DNA from: Bradyrhizobium liaoningense | GTDB lineage: Bacteria; Pseudomonadota; Alphaproteobacteria; Rhizobiales; Xanthobacteraceae | Direction: 5' to 3' | Length of the DNA stretch: 64,000 nucleotides | NCBI RefSeq assembly: GCF_018130825.1 | Contig: NZ_JAFCJS010000001.1 | Span: 310,001 to 374,000, forward strand | In this document: one piece after another, positions 1-6,904 of the stretch | Numbering within the stretch: the stretch's first letter is position 1 | Layout: every line of letters starts with the position of its first letter | Position numbers and translations under genes: made by a program | The notes under the pieces: generated by a model | Databases searched by the model: none | Told to the model about the DNA's origin: nothing | Seen by the model: the letters and a program-made list of their open reading frames with translations, nothing else

Positions 1-52
1 GGACGACGCGGCATCGCTCGCAGTCAACGTCGACGATCAGCGCCGCCAGCTC

Positions 53-310
53 TTACGGCACGTTTCTGATCACCTTCGCCCCTACATAGGGACCTGAGAC
101 AGCGATATTCTGTTCCGGGCGTTGACCCAAATTCTGCGGATTGTTGGGACGGGAATAATTGCCTGTCTGCAATCCCTGGGGCTGGACCTGATTGGGCTGC
201 CTTGGCGTGTTGGGGGTGGGTAATGTGCGAACCGTGACGCCGTTCCCACCGGTGGGCACCTGTACATTCTGTGCGTAGGCACTGGTAGCAATCAGAAGAC
301 AGCCAAGCAA
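53..310 (-). CDS. Small secreted Gln/Pro/Asn-rich protein, possibly 5'-truncated
   Basis: An 85-residue product whose first 13 residues (LGCLLIATSAYA after the start) look like the hydrophobic core and AxA-type cleavage site of a signal peptide. The mature part is rich in Q, P, N and G and ends VIRNVP. The only usable start is a TTG at 308-310, because the stop codon of the upstream beta-barrel gene (320-322) is in the same frame ten bases earlier. No positively charged n-region and no clear ribosome binding site are present, so the 5' end may have been lost or the true start may be weak. I do not recognise the family. Export is inferred from the hydrophobic stretch only. Confidence 0.45.
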   Translation of the reverse strand: MLGCLLIATSAYAQNVQVPTGGNGVTVRTLPTPNTPRQPNQVQPQGLQTGNYSRPNNPQNLGQRPEQNIAVSGPYVGAKVIRNVP

Positions 311-319
311 AAGAGGTGC

Positions 320-1414
320 TCAATTCCACGTGTAGCGGAGGCCGGCTTGGAATCCCGTCGTCTGGGTCGCGTTGTAGGTCGCTATCGGCTTGCTGGGGCC
401 ACTGGCCTGCCCGGTCGCGTGCACCTCGAGGTACGACGAAAAATTTGCGCTCCAGACAACGTTGATCTTTCCAGATCCGCGATAGCCAATTGCGCTCGAG
501 GGGAAGATCGGCCCGACGACTCCCAGCGCGCTCGAGTCCGTAATCTGATAGGCGAACAGGGCGACGGCCGGCTGAACCGTATAGGTCATCCATTTCATTT
601 CCGTGCCCAACCGCGCGCCAGCGTGCACTTCCGTGGTGTCCGAGAGCTTCGTTCCGAAATTGGCCGTGTAGCCTTCGGAATAGGTCATGCCAATTCCGGG
701 TTCGATGAATACGGAATACGGGAAATCGAAACGGTATTGCACGTTTCCGGTGAAGCCGACCGAACTGCCCTTGATGACGGTTGGGACGAATACGGGACCT
801 GACAGAGCGCTTCTCGTCCACCCGACAAAGCTGGTGAGGTCGAGGGAGAAGCCGCCGTTGAGATAGGCAAGCGTGGCGGAGGTCGAAGGGACGGAGGTGT
901 CGACGTTCAACAGGCCGCCTTGGTGGGACCAGGCCTCGCCTCCCGTCCCCATGAAGGTCAAGGCGTCGTTCACGGTGAAGACCCCGATCTTCGTAACGTC
1001 GAATGCCCCTGTGACCGACGCCGTGTCGGTGATGATACCGGCGGTCATGGAGCGCTCCCCGCTGCCGATCAGATTGGCACCATAAAGCCAGTCCGAAGCG
1101 ATGGCAGGTGTGCCTGCCGGGGCTTTCGCGTAGGCAAGAGCACCGAAGCGATCGTCAAAACCGGTGGCTGCAAACGGATCTCGAGTGTCGAAATCCGATC
1201 CGCCTGCGCTGAAGGCGAGCCTAGTGGGAGACGAAACTGGCCGGCGTCCACGGATCTGGTCACGAAGGTTCTGCAGGATGTTCTGCACCGCGTTGTTGTT
1301 GATCTGCTGATAGAGGCTGATGCCGCCGGACTGGGCAGCGGCAGGTTGTGCCAGGATCAGGAGGAAAGCAGCCGTAGCTGCCGCCGAGGTGCTTGAAAAT
1401 CCTCGAAATCTCAT
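320..1414 (-). CDS. Autotransporter-like outer-membrane beta-barrel protein
   Basis: A 364-residue protein. I chose ATG 1414 because GGCGGA lies about 8 nt upstream; an in-frame start at 1453 would add 13 residues and disturb the signal peptide. Residues 1-28 form a signal peptide (MRFRGF..., hydrophobic core, cleavage near QPAAA-QS). The rest alternates short hydrophobic/aromatic strands with Gly/Ser/Thr turns (for example YRFDFPYSVFIEPGIGMTYSE), as in autotransporter or Omp beta-barrels, and it ends in the aromatic strand GLRYTWN. Predicted location is the outer membrane; substrate or role is unknown. It lies 10 nt upstream of the small secreted ORF and could be cotranscribed with it. Confidence 0.6.
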   Translation of the reverse strand: MRFRGFSSTSAAATAAFLLILAQPAAAQSGGISLYQQINNNAVQNILQNLRDQIRGRRPVSSPTRLAFSAGGSDFDTRDPFAATGFDDRFGALAYAKAPAGTPAIASDWLYGANLIGSGERSMTAGIITDTASVTGAFDVTKIGVFTVNDALTFMGTGGEAWSHQGGLLNVDTSVPSTSATLAYLNGGFSLDLTSFVGWTRSALSGPVFVPTVIKGSSVGFTGNVQYRFDFPYSVFIEPGIGMTYSEGYTANFGTKLSDTTEVHAGARLGTEMKWMTYTVQPAVALFAYQITDSSALGVVGPIFPSSAIGYRGSGKINVVWSANFSSYLEVHATGQASGPSKPIATYNATQTTGFQAGLRYTWN

Positions 1415-1815
1415 CTCGTTTCCGCCTTCGAATCTCTCGCCGAGAATAGCCAAACAGCGGATGTGGCCGCTAGTGCGGTGCCGACACGATCGCAGCCAGC
1501 AGTTGCAAGGGCGAACGCCGGCTGCGGAGAAGCGAGAAGGCTCGGACCGGGCATGGCAGAGTCAGCTTCTGGCTGGATTTTCCCAATTCGCTTCGTGGCG
1601 GGCGGGACGCGCCCGAGCGTCGCGTTCGAGTTGCGGATTGAGGGGGTAGAGCAGGCGAGCAGCGGCAGCATGACATCCTGCTCCTGTTTTGCCCGACGAG
1701 TCAAATCTCGGTGCGATCGCACTTCATGCATTTGCACGTTTGGTAAGCCGCTGAACTTCCTCACGGGTTCTACTGTGCATGGGGTTGTTTTCGCACTTAT
1801 TGTTTTGGCGGCCGT
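1415..1815. other. Intergenic gap with a dispersed-repeat copy
   Basis: About 400 bases between the beta-barrel gene and the ABC permease. Open frames exist on both strands, but their translations are Arg/Ser/Cys-rich and low in hydrophobic periodicity, so I treat them as non-coding. The gap should hold the promoter of the beta-barrel gene. It contains one 25-base element at 1771-1795 that recurs inverted at 16032-16056. Confidence 0.5.
1771..1795 (+). repeat. 25-base dispersed intergenic repeat, copy 1
   Basis: The 25 bases beginning TACTGTGCATGGGG and ending GTTTTCGCA are an exact reverse complement of 16032-16056, downstream of lolD. Both copies sit in the 3' flank of genes (sugar permease and lolD). 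I recall the core CATGGGGTTGTTTTCG as frequent in Bradyrhizobiaceae intergenic regions; its function is unknown. Confidence 0.7.
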
Positions 1816-2844
1816 CTACTCCGCCGCTTTTTCCCTCAAGCGCTGGGCGTAGACGTTGATGATCAGCGCCGCCAGCAGGATCAGGCCGCGGATCAGGATC
1901 TTCAGGAAGCTGTCGATGTTGACGTGGTCGAGTCCGTTATTCAGGACACCGAGAACGAAGAGCCCGACGATGGTGTTGCCGATGCCGCCGCGGCCGCCGA
2001 ACAGGCTGGTGCCGCCGACCACGACGGCGGCGATGGAGTCGAGCAAATAGGTGTCGAACTCGTTCTGCTGCGCGCTGCCGAAATGGGCGACGCCGAGCAT
2101 GCCGCCGATGCCGGAGCACACCGCCGAGATCACCATGACGGCGCCGAGGATCAGCTTGACGTTGAGGCCGGAATATTCGGCGGCCTCGCGATTGCCCCCG
2201 ACCATGTAGACGTAGCGGCCGAAGCGCGTGTAGGTCAGCACCAGATGGCCGCCGAGCAGCATGATGGCGGCGACGATGACGATCCAGGGGATGCCGCCGA
2301 TCGAGCCCGAGCCGAGCGTCGTGATCAGGCTCGGCACCTTGTAGGCGATCTGGCCGCGCACCAGGAGGGCCGAGATGCCGGCGGCGATCTGCATCATCGC
2401 CAGCGTCATGATGAAGGAGGGGATGCCGATCACGGTCAGCCCCAGCGCGTTGACGAGGCCGAGCAGGGCGCAGAGCAGGATCGACAGGATGATCGCAACT
2501 GCGCCGGGCAGGGGAATGTTGGCGATGTTGACGTAGGATTCCTGCAGCGTGAAATAGGCGACCGCGATGCCGGTGACGTTGGCGATGCTTGCGATCGACA
2601 GGTCGATCTCGGCGCAGAGGATCACGAAGGTGAGGCCGACGGCGATGATGCCTGTCACCGACACCTGCGTCAGGATGTTGCCGAGATTGTCGAGCGTCGC
2701 GAAGGAAGGGCTGGCGAAGGCAAAGAAGGCGGAGAGGAAGATCAAGGTCAGGAACGGCGCGATGTTGCGCATCTGCGAGCGCAGGAAGGGCCCAAGGCCC
2801 CGCGTCCGCTGTCCCGCCGCTGGAACTGTCTCACTGCTCGCCAT
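1816..2844 (-). CDS. Sugar ABC transporter permease (RbsC/BPD_transp_2 type)
   Basis: A 342-residue inner-membrane permease of the ribose/xylose/galactose family. Hydrophobic segments run almost continuously from residue about 30 to 330, with the family-typical stretch VTGIIAVGLTFVILCAEIDLS near residues 60-80 and the EAA-like loop around SGLNVKLILGAVMVISAVCSG. The start ATG 2844 has GGAGAAG 5 nt upstream. It follows the ATPase gene by 12 nt on the same strand and so belongs to a binding protein - ATPase - permease operon. Substrate is inferred to be a monosaccharide or polyol; the sequence does not identify it further. Confidence 0.9.
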   Translation of the reverse strand: MASSETVPAAGQRTRGLGPFLRSQMRNIAPFLTLIFLSAFFAFASPSFATLDNLGNILTQVSVTGIIAVGLTFVILCAEIDLSIASIANVTGIAVAYFTLQESYVNIANIPLPGAVAIILSILLCALLGLVNALGLTVIGIPSFIMTLAMMQIAAGISALLVRGQIAYKVPSLITTLGSGSIGGIPWIVIVAAIMLLGGHLVLTYTRFGRYVYMVGGNREAAEYSGLNVKLILGAVMVISAVCSGIGGMLGVAHFGSAQQNEFDTYLLDSIAAVVVGGTSLFGGRGGIGNTIVGLFVLGVLNNGLDHVNIDSFLKILIRGLILLAALIINVYAQRLREKAAE

Positions 2845-2856
2845 TGTGCTTCTCCG

Positions 2857-4359
2857 TCACGCCGCTTCCAGCAGGCGGTCCTTGCTGACCGGCTCGTTCC
2901 TGAATTCCCGCACCAATGCGCCGCGCTTGAGCACGAGGATGCGGTCGGCCAGCGACAGCACCGTCTCCGGCTCGGTCGACAGCACGATGATCGCGAGCCC
3001 CCTGGCGCGGAGGTCGCGGACGATGTTGATGACGTCGTTCTTGGCCCCGACATCCATGCCGCGGGTCGGCTCGCACAGCACCAGCAGTTTTGGCGGATAG
3101 GTCAGCCATTTTGCCAGCGCGACCTTCTGCTGGTTGCCGCCGGAGAGCATGCCGAGATCGAGGCCCACCACCGGCGGCCGGATCTGCAGCTGCTCGACCT
3201 GACGCCTGGCGATGTCGCGCTCCTGTGTTGGCTTGAGCAGGAGGGACGAGATGCGGTCGAGGATGCTGATCGAGATGTTCTTGTAGACCGGCTCCTGGTG
3301 AAACAGCATGTCGCGCCGGCTCTCCGGCACCAGCGCAACGCCCGCGCGCCGCGCCGCCGCCGTGCTGGCGAAGGCTTTTGGCGTCCCATCGACCACCAGC
3401 GTGCCGCTGTCCGGCCTCAGCTTGCCGAACAGGATGCGCGACAATTCCTGCTGGCCGCAGCCCATGAAGCCGTAGATGCCCAGCACCTCGCCGGCGCGCG
3501 CCTCGAAGGAGACGTCCTTCAGGCTGCGCGCCAGCGACAGCTGATCGGCCTTCAGCACCACCGTGCTGTCGCTCGGCTGCGGCAGCATCAGATCGTCGGT
3601 ATAGCTGTGCTCGAGCGCCTCGCCGCCGCGGCCGATCATGGCCTCGATCAGCGCGCCCTTGCTGGTCGCAGCGCTCGCGGTCTCCGCGACCTTCCGCCCG
3701 TTGCGGAACACGGTCACCGTGTCGGACACGAGCAGGATGTCCTCGATGAAATGCGAGATGAAGACGATTGCCGTGCCTTCCTCGCGCAGGCGCCTGAGCG
3801 TTGCGAATAGGCGCTCGACCTCGGGCGGGGAGAGCGCGGAGGTCGGCTCGTCCAGGATGACGATGCGCGCGCCGGAGAACAGCACGCGCGCGATCTCGAT
3901 CAGCTGCTGCAGCCCGATCGGGAGATCGCCGAGCCGGGTCATCGGATCGACGTCGATGCCGAAGCGGGCGAGCTGCTCGCCGGCCTCGCGTGCCATGCGC
4001 CGCCATTGCACCAGGCCGAGGGCGTTGGTCGGCTGGTTGCCGAGAAAGACGTTCTCGGCGACCGTGAGATCGGGGGCGACAGAGAGCTCCTGATGCACCA
4101 TGGCGATGCCGGCCGCGTGCGCATCGCGGGCCGAGCGGAAATGCGTCTCCTTGCCGTCGATCAGGAAGCGGCCGGAGAATTCGCTGTGCACGCCGGCGAT
4201 GATCTTCATCAGCGTGCTTTTTCCCGCGCCGTTCTCGCCGACGAGACCGTGGATCTCGCCGGCGTGAAGCGCAAAGTCGACACCACGAAGCGCCTCGACG
4301 CCGCCGAAGCTCTTCGTGATGCCCTGCAGTTCCAGGATGGGCGATCGACCCTCTGACAT
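2857..4359 (-). CDS. Sugar ABC transporter ATP-binding protein, tandem ATPase (RbsA/MglA type)
   Basis: A 500-residue double-ABC protein energising the adjacent permease. First half: Walker A GENGAGKST (residues 41-49), a signature-like LPIGLQQLIEIAR and Walker B IVILDEPTSAL. Second half: the degenerate Walker A GFMGCGQQE typical of RbsA-type proteins, signature LSGGNQQKVALAK, and a Walker B reading LLVLCEPTRGMDVGAK, with Cys where Asp is usual. Length matches the family (about 500). The gene lies between the binding protein (21 nt gap) and the permease (12 nt gap). Role follows from the family; the sugar is unknown. Confidence 0.92.
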   Translation of the reverse strand: MSEGRSPILELQGITKSFGGVEALRGVDFALHAGEIHGLVGENGAGKSTLMKIIAGVHSEFSGRFLIDGKETHFRSARDAHAAGIAMVHQELSVAPDLTVAENVFLGNQPTNALGLVQWRRMAREAGEQLARFGIDVDPMTRLGDLPIGLQQLIEIARVLFSGARIVILDEPTSALSPPEVERLFATLRRLREEGTAIVFISHFIEDILLVSDTVTVFRNGRKVAETASAATSKGALIEAMIGRGGEALEHSYTDDLMLPQPSDSTVVLKADQLSLARSLKDVSFEARAGEVLGIYGFMGCGQQELSRILFGKLRPDSGTLVVDGTPKAFASTAAARRAGVALVPESRRDMLFHQEPVYKNISISILDRISSLLLKPTQERDIARRQVEQLQIRPPVVGLDLGMLSGGNQQKVALAKWLTYPPKLLVLCEPTRGMDVGAKNDVINIVRDLRARGLAIIVLSTEPETVLSLADRILVLKRGALVREFRNEPVSKDRLLEAA

Positions 4360-4380
4360 GAAAGTTCAGATCTTGGAGGC

Positions 4381-5403
4381 TCAGATCAGGAAGTGATCCT
4401 GCATCCACTGCATCCCGGCGGCATTGGCCTTGGTCACGACAGGACCGTCGGTGACGACGTTCTTGGGAATGCCCTGTCCGCTCTTCTCGCCGCCGACCAC
4501 GGCGGAGACGCCCGCGATGATGGCGCCGCCATGGATGCGGCAGGACGGATTGCGCACGGTTGCGAACATGCGGCCTTCGCTCACGGCCTGGATCGCCGGC
4601 GGCATCGCATCGACGCCGCCGATCAGGATGTTGGTGCGGCCCCGCGCCTTCATGATGTTGGCCGCCGCGAGCGCCATGTCGTCATTGTGGAAGAACGCCG
4701 CGTCGATCTGGGGATACTTCGTCAGGTAGGTTTCCCAGAGGCGCGCGGTCTTCGAGACGTCCCAGTCGGCCGGCTGGGTGTCGAGCACCTCGATGCCGGG
4801 GAACTGCTTGACGACCGAGTTGAAGCCCTTGGCTCGTCCTTGCGCGCCGGTGTGGCCGAGGGCGCCCTGCGTCATGATGATCTTGCCCTTGCCGCCCATG
4901 GCGTTGCACAGCGCCTGCGTCACCGAGGCGCCCATGAACTCGTTGTCAGGGGCGAGGAAGGAGTGGACGTTGATCTGGTCGAGCGGCGCGATCAGCGTGT
5001 CCATGTCGATCACGGGCGTGCCGGCGTCGATCATCTTCTGCACCGGCTGGGTGAGGGTACCGATGCCGAACGCCTGGATCGCGACGAAGTCCCATTTCTG
5101 CGAGGCCATGTTGTCGATCGCGGCGCGCTGCTTCACCGCATCGAGCTGGCCGTCGAACCAGGTGACTTCGACATTGAACAGCTTACCCCAGAATTCCGCG
5201 GCCTGCTTGCCCTGCGCGCACCAGGTGGCCTGAAGGCCGGCGTTGGAGAATGCCGCTTTCAGCGGCTTCTCGCTGCGTCCGACCTCGGCTGCCAGTGCGG
5301 GGTTTATGCCCATGCTGCCGAAGAGGGCAGCCCCGGCGCCGGCGGTCGCTGCCGCCTGAAGAAGATCGCGCCTCGTCGTCGAGAAATCTTTCGTCCCGGA
5401 CAT
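4381..5403 (-). CDS. Periplasmic sugar-binding protein with Tat signal
   Basis: A 340-residue Peripla_BP_4 substrate-binding protein for the ABC system downstream. I chose ATG 5403 because GGAGCG sits just upstream and the N-terminus then reads as a twin-arginine signal (STTRRDLLQAAATAGAGAALF, cleavage near PALAA-EV); a start at 5487 would place 28 extra residues before it. Two Rossmann-like lobes are visible: AFSNAGLQATWCAQGK, then VAIQAFGIGTLTQPVQKMIDAGTPVIDMDT, AAFFHNDDMALAAANIMKARG and IGGVDAMPPAIQAVSEG. First gene of the operon, so it is expected to be the most highly expressed. Confidence 0.9.
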   Translation of the reverse strand: MSGTKDFSTTRRDLLQAAATAGAGAALFGSMGINPALAAEVGRSEKPLKAAFSNAGLQATWCAQGKQAAEFWGKLFNVEVTWFDGQLDAVKQRAAIDNMASQKWDFVAIQAFGIGTLTQPVQKMIDAGTPVIDMDTLIAPLDQINVHSFLAPDNEFMGASVTQALCNAMGGKGKIIMTQGALGHTGAQGRAKGFNSVVKQFPGIEVLDTQPADWDVSKTARLWETYLTKYPQIDAAFFHNDDMALAAANIMKARGRTNILIGGVDAMPPAIQAVSEGRMFATVRNPSCRIHGGAIIAGVSAVVGGEKSGQGIPKNVVTDGPVVTKANAAGMQWMQDHFLI

Positions 5404-5555
5404 CGCTCGCTCCCATATATCTTGTCGTCGGCGCGTCATTGTTTGCGCGACCGATGTCCGAAAGTCTCTCACAAGAGTTGTTGGCACTCAATCTGCAATC
5501 AGTCGCGACATCGCCGCAGCGTCACCGCTGCCGTGCGTTGGTGCAGCGCAAAGCG

Positions 5556-5975
5556 TCAGGCCGGAATACCGGCGTATGTATCGATCTCGACGAGCAATGC
5601 GTCCCAGGCCAGTGCCATGTCCGGCGTCCATTCATCGCCGAGCAGATCGCGCAGCGTATCCCTGATGATGGCGAAGAAGGCGATGAACAGCTCGCGCGAC
5701 GTGCCATAGGCATCGTGCGATACGACTTCGCAGGCGATCATCCGGAAATGCCCGCGGCGCTCGCCCGCGAAATCGAGAATCGCCTCGATCGTCAGCGCCA
5801 GCATCGATCCCTTCACGAACTCGCTGCCTTGCGCCCGGAACATCGTCCGCGTTTCCGGATGTGCTTCGAACAGCCTTTGGTAGACGAGCGGCGTGAAATC
5901 AGCGCAGCGCTGTGCCGCGATCTCAAAACTCTGTTCGATCGGATTGGGGAAGGTATTCATCGGCTTTTCAGCCAT
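5556..5975 (-). CDS. Single-domain bacterial globin
   Basis: A 139-residue protein with a classical globin fold pattern: helix A SFEIAAQRCADFTPLVYQRLF, a CD region HPETRTMF, a central helix KGSMLALTIEAILDF, a candidate proximal His at residue 76 (RRGHFRMI) and the C-terminal helix of flavohemoglobin-like globins (LRDLLGDEWTPDMALAWDALL). There is no reductase domain, so it is a stand-alone globin for O2 or NO chemistry (role from the family, not shown). The start is uncertain: ATG 5975 lacks a ribosome binding site and lies 7 nt past a poly-T run; ATG 5960 (residue 6) is an alternative. Expression may be controlled by the hairpin directly upstream. Confidence 0.8.
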   Translation of the reverse strand: MAEKPMNTFPNPIEQSFEIAAQRCADFTPLVYQRLFEAHPETRTMFRAQGSEFVKGSMLALTIEAILDFAGERRGHFRMIACEVVSHDAYGTSRELFIAFFAIIRDTLRDLLGDEWTPDMALAWDALLVEIDTYAGIPA

Positions 5976-5982
5976 GCGGGCA

Positions 5983-6010
5983 AAAAAAGAGCGGGGCCCT
6001 GGCCCCGCTC
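5983..6010 (-). terminator. Intrinsic terminator immediately upstream of the globin start
   Basis: On the minus strand an 8-bp perfect stem GAGCGGGG / CCCCGCTC with loop CCAGGG is followed at once by seven T residues and then, 7 nt later, by the globin ATG (5975). It has the form of a strong rho-independent terminator for a minus-strand transcript beginning upstream, so it either ends a small RNA or attenuates the globin mRNA. Read on the plus strand it has no T-run. Confidence 0.8.
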
Positions 6011-6430
6011 AAAAATTGTGTCGACCCTATTATCCCCGATCTTAAGATTTGATCTTGATTGACGGGGCGACGCTGCATTTTGCGCGCCAGGGGCTCCTCC
6101 CGAGACTTGGACCACCAGGCCTCGACCTCGCGGTCAGCGCCTGAGCAAGAGGATGCTAGATCAACTTTTCTCACTTGTCATCATTTTCGGCAACGATTGT
6201 TCAAAATAAGAGCAGCTGACGAAATGTTCGGGCTCTTGGCCATCTAAGCATATGACAAATATAAGAAATCTGTGGATGGGCGAGGGCGGTTTGGCTGCCT
6301 CAAATGCCGGACCCCACCCGTGGCAGGGGCCCCGACCGCAGTTTTTGAGGAAATTTGCGCTGGGCCAAGCGGGCGGCGGAACTGGCCTCGACTCGGGTGC
6401 CGGCGCGGTGTTTAGTTAGCGCACGAACGA
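6011..6430. other. Gene-free gap; possible minus-strand small RNA upstream of the terminator
   Basis: No convincing coding sequence lies here on either strand. The minus-strand open frame that crosses the terminator (5968-6174) is unlike a known protein. The part just upstream of the terminator (about 6011-6240) could be a small RNA or long leader. The right-hand part must contain the promoter for the copper operon; I cannot identify a metal-responsive operator or a riboswitch in it. An imperfect inverted pair CCTCAAA / TTTGAGG flanks about 6296-6352. Confidence 0.4.
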
Positions 6431-6820
6431 ATGGTTCGGTGGATGCGCGCACGGCTGCAAAAATTCCTACCTCTGGTCCTGCTCGCTTTGGTGATGCAGG
6501 TGCTGGCGCCGATTGCCGCTTGTCTCGCGGCAGGCCAGGCCGTGGCCGATCCGCTGTCCGCCGCCGTCATCTGCCATAGCGCGAGCGACCAGGGTGGCGG
6601 CCTGAACGATCGGACCGGCGCGCCGACCGCGCATGCCGGCGCCTGTGCACTCTGCTGTCTTGCGCAGGCCAACGCATCGCTGGATTCGCCGCCGCAGCCG
6701 GCGCTCGCCATTCCCTTCCGCCACGCCGAGCGCGTGGTGTGGCACGCGGCGGATGTACCGGCCGTTTTCGCCCACAAGGGCTCGAGCGCCCAGGCGCGCG
6801 CGCCTCCTCGCATTTCCTGA
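6431..6820 (+). CDS. DUF2946 family small exported protein
   Basis: A 129-residue protein opening with a signal or anchor sequence (KFLPLVLLALVMQVLAPIAACLAA). It carries the paired Cys/His pattern usual for DUF2946: an early ICHSA and a central ACALCCLAQA. DUF2946 genes commonly lie beside copper and TonB-receptor genes, and here it heads such an operon, 84 nt before the receptor start. A metal-related periplasmic role is inferred from context and the Cys/His content; no biochemical function is established for the family as far as I know. No good ribosome binding site precedes ATG 6431; ATG 6443 is an alternative. Confidence 0.7.
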   Translation: MVRWMRARLQKFLPLVLLALVMQVLAPIAACLAAGQAVADPLSAAVICHSASDQGGGLNDRTGAPTAHAGACALCCLAQANASLDSPPQPALAIPFRHAERVVWHAADVPAVFAHKGSSAQARAPPRIS

Positions 6821-6904
6821 CGACCTCCACCGTCGCCGCGGCTCGTCCGCTGGCGATTGATGCTGTCGAACAGCCGGGAAGAAAGCCGGCGTCAGGAATG
6901 CCCT

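Noticed and set aside
1924..3810. A 628-codon plus-strand open frame
   Set aside because: Asp/His/Arg/Gln-rich translation lying opposite the sugar permease and ATPase genes; an antisense shadow of high-GC genes.
6050..6064. TTGATCTTGATTGA as a possible FixK/Fnr box upstream of the globin
   Set aside because: The second half reads ATTGA instead of ATCAA, so it is not the TTGATNNNNATCAA palindrome.
6080..6110. Possible cobalamin riboswitch B12 box near the globin and TonB receptor
   Set aside because: The GGGAGGAGCCCCTGG stretch on the minus strand does not fit the B12-box consensus, and it points away from the receptor gene.
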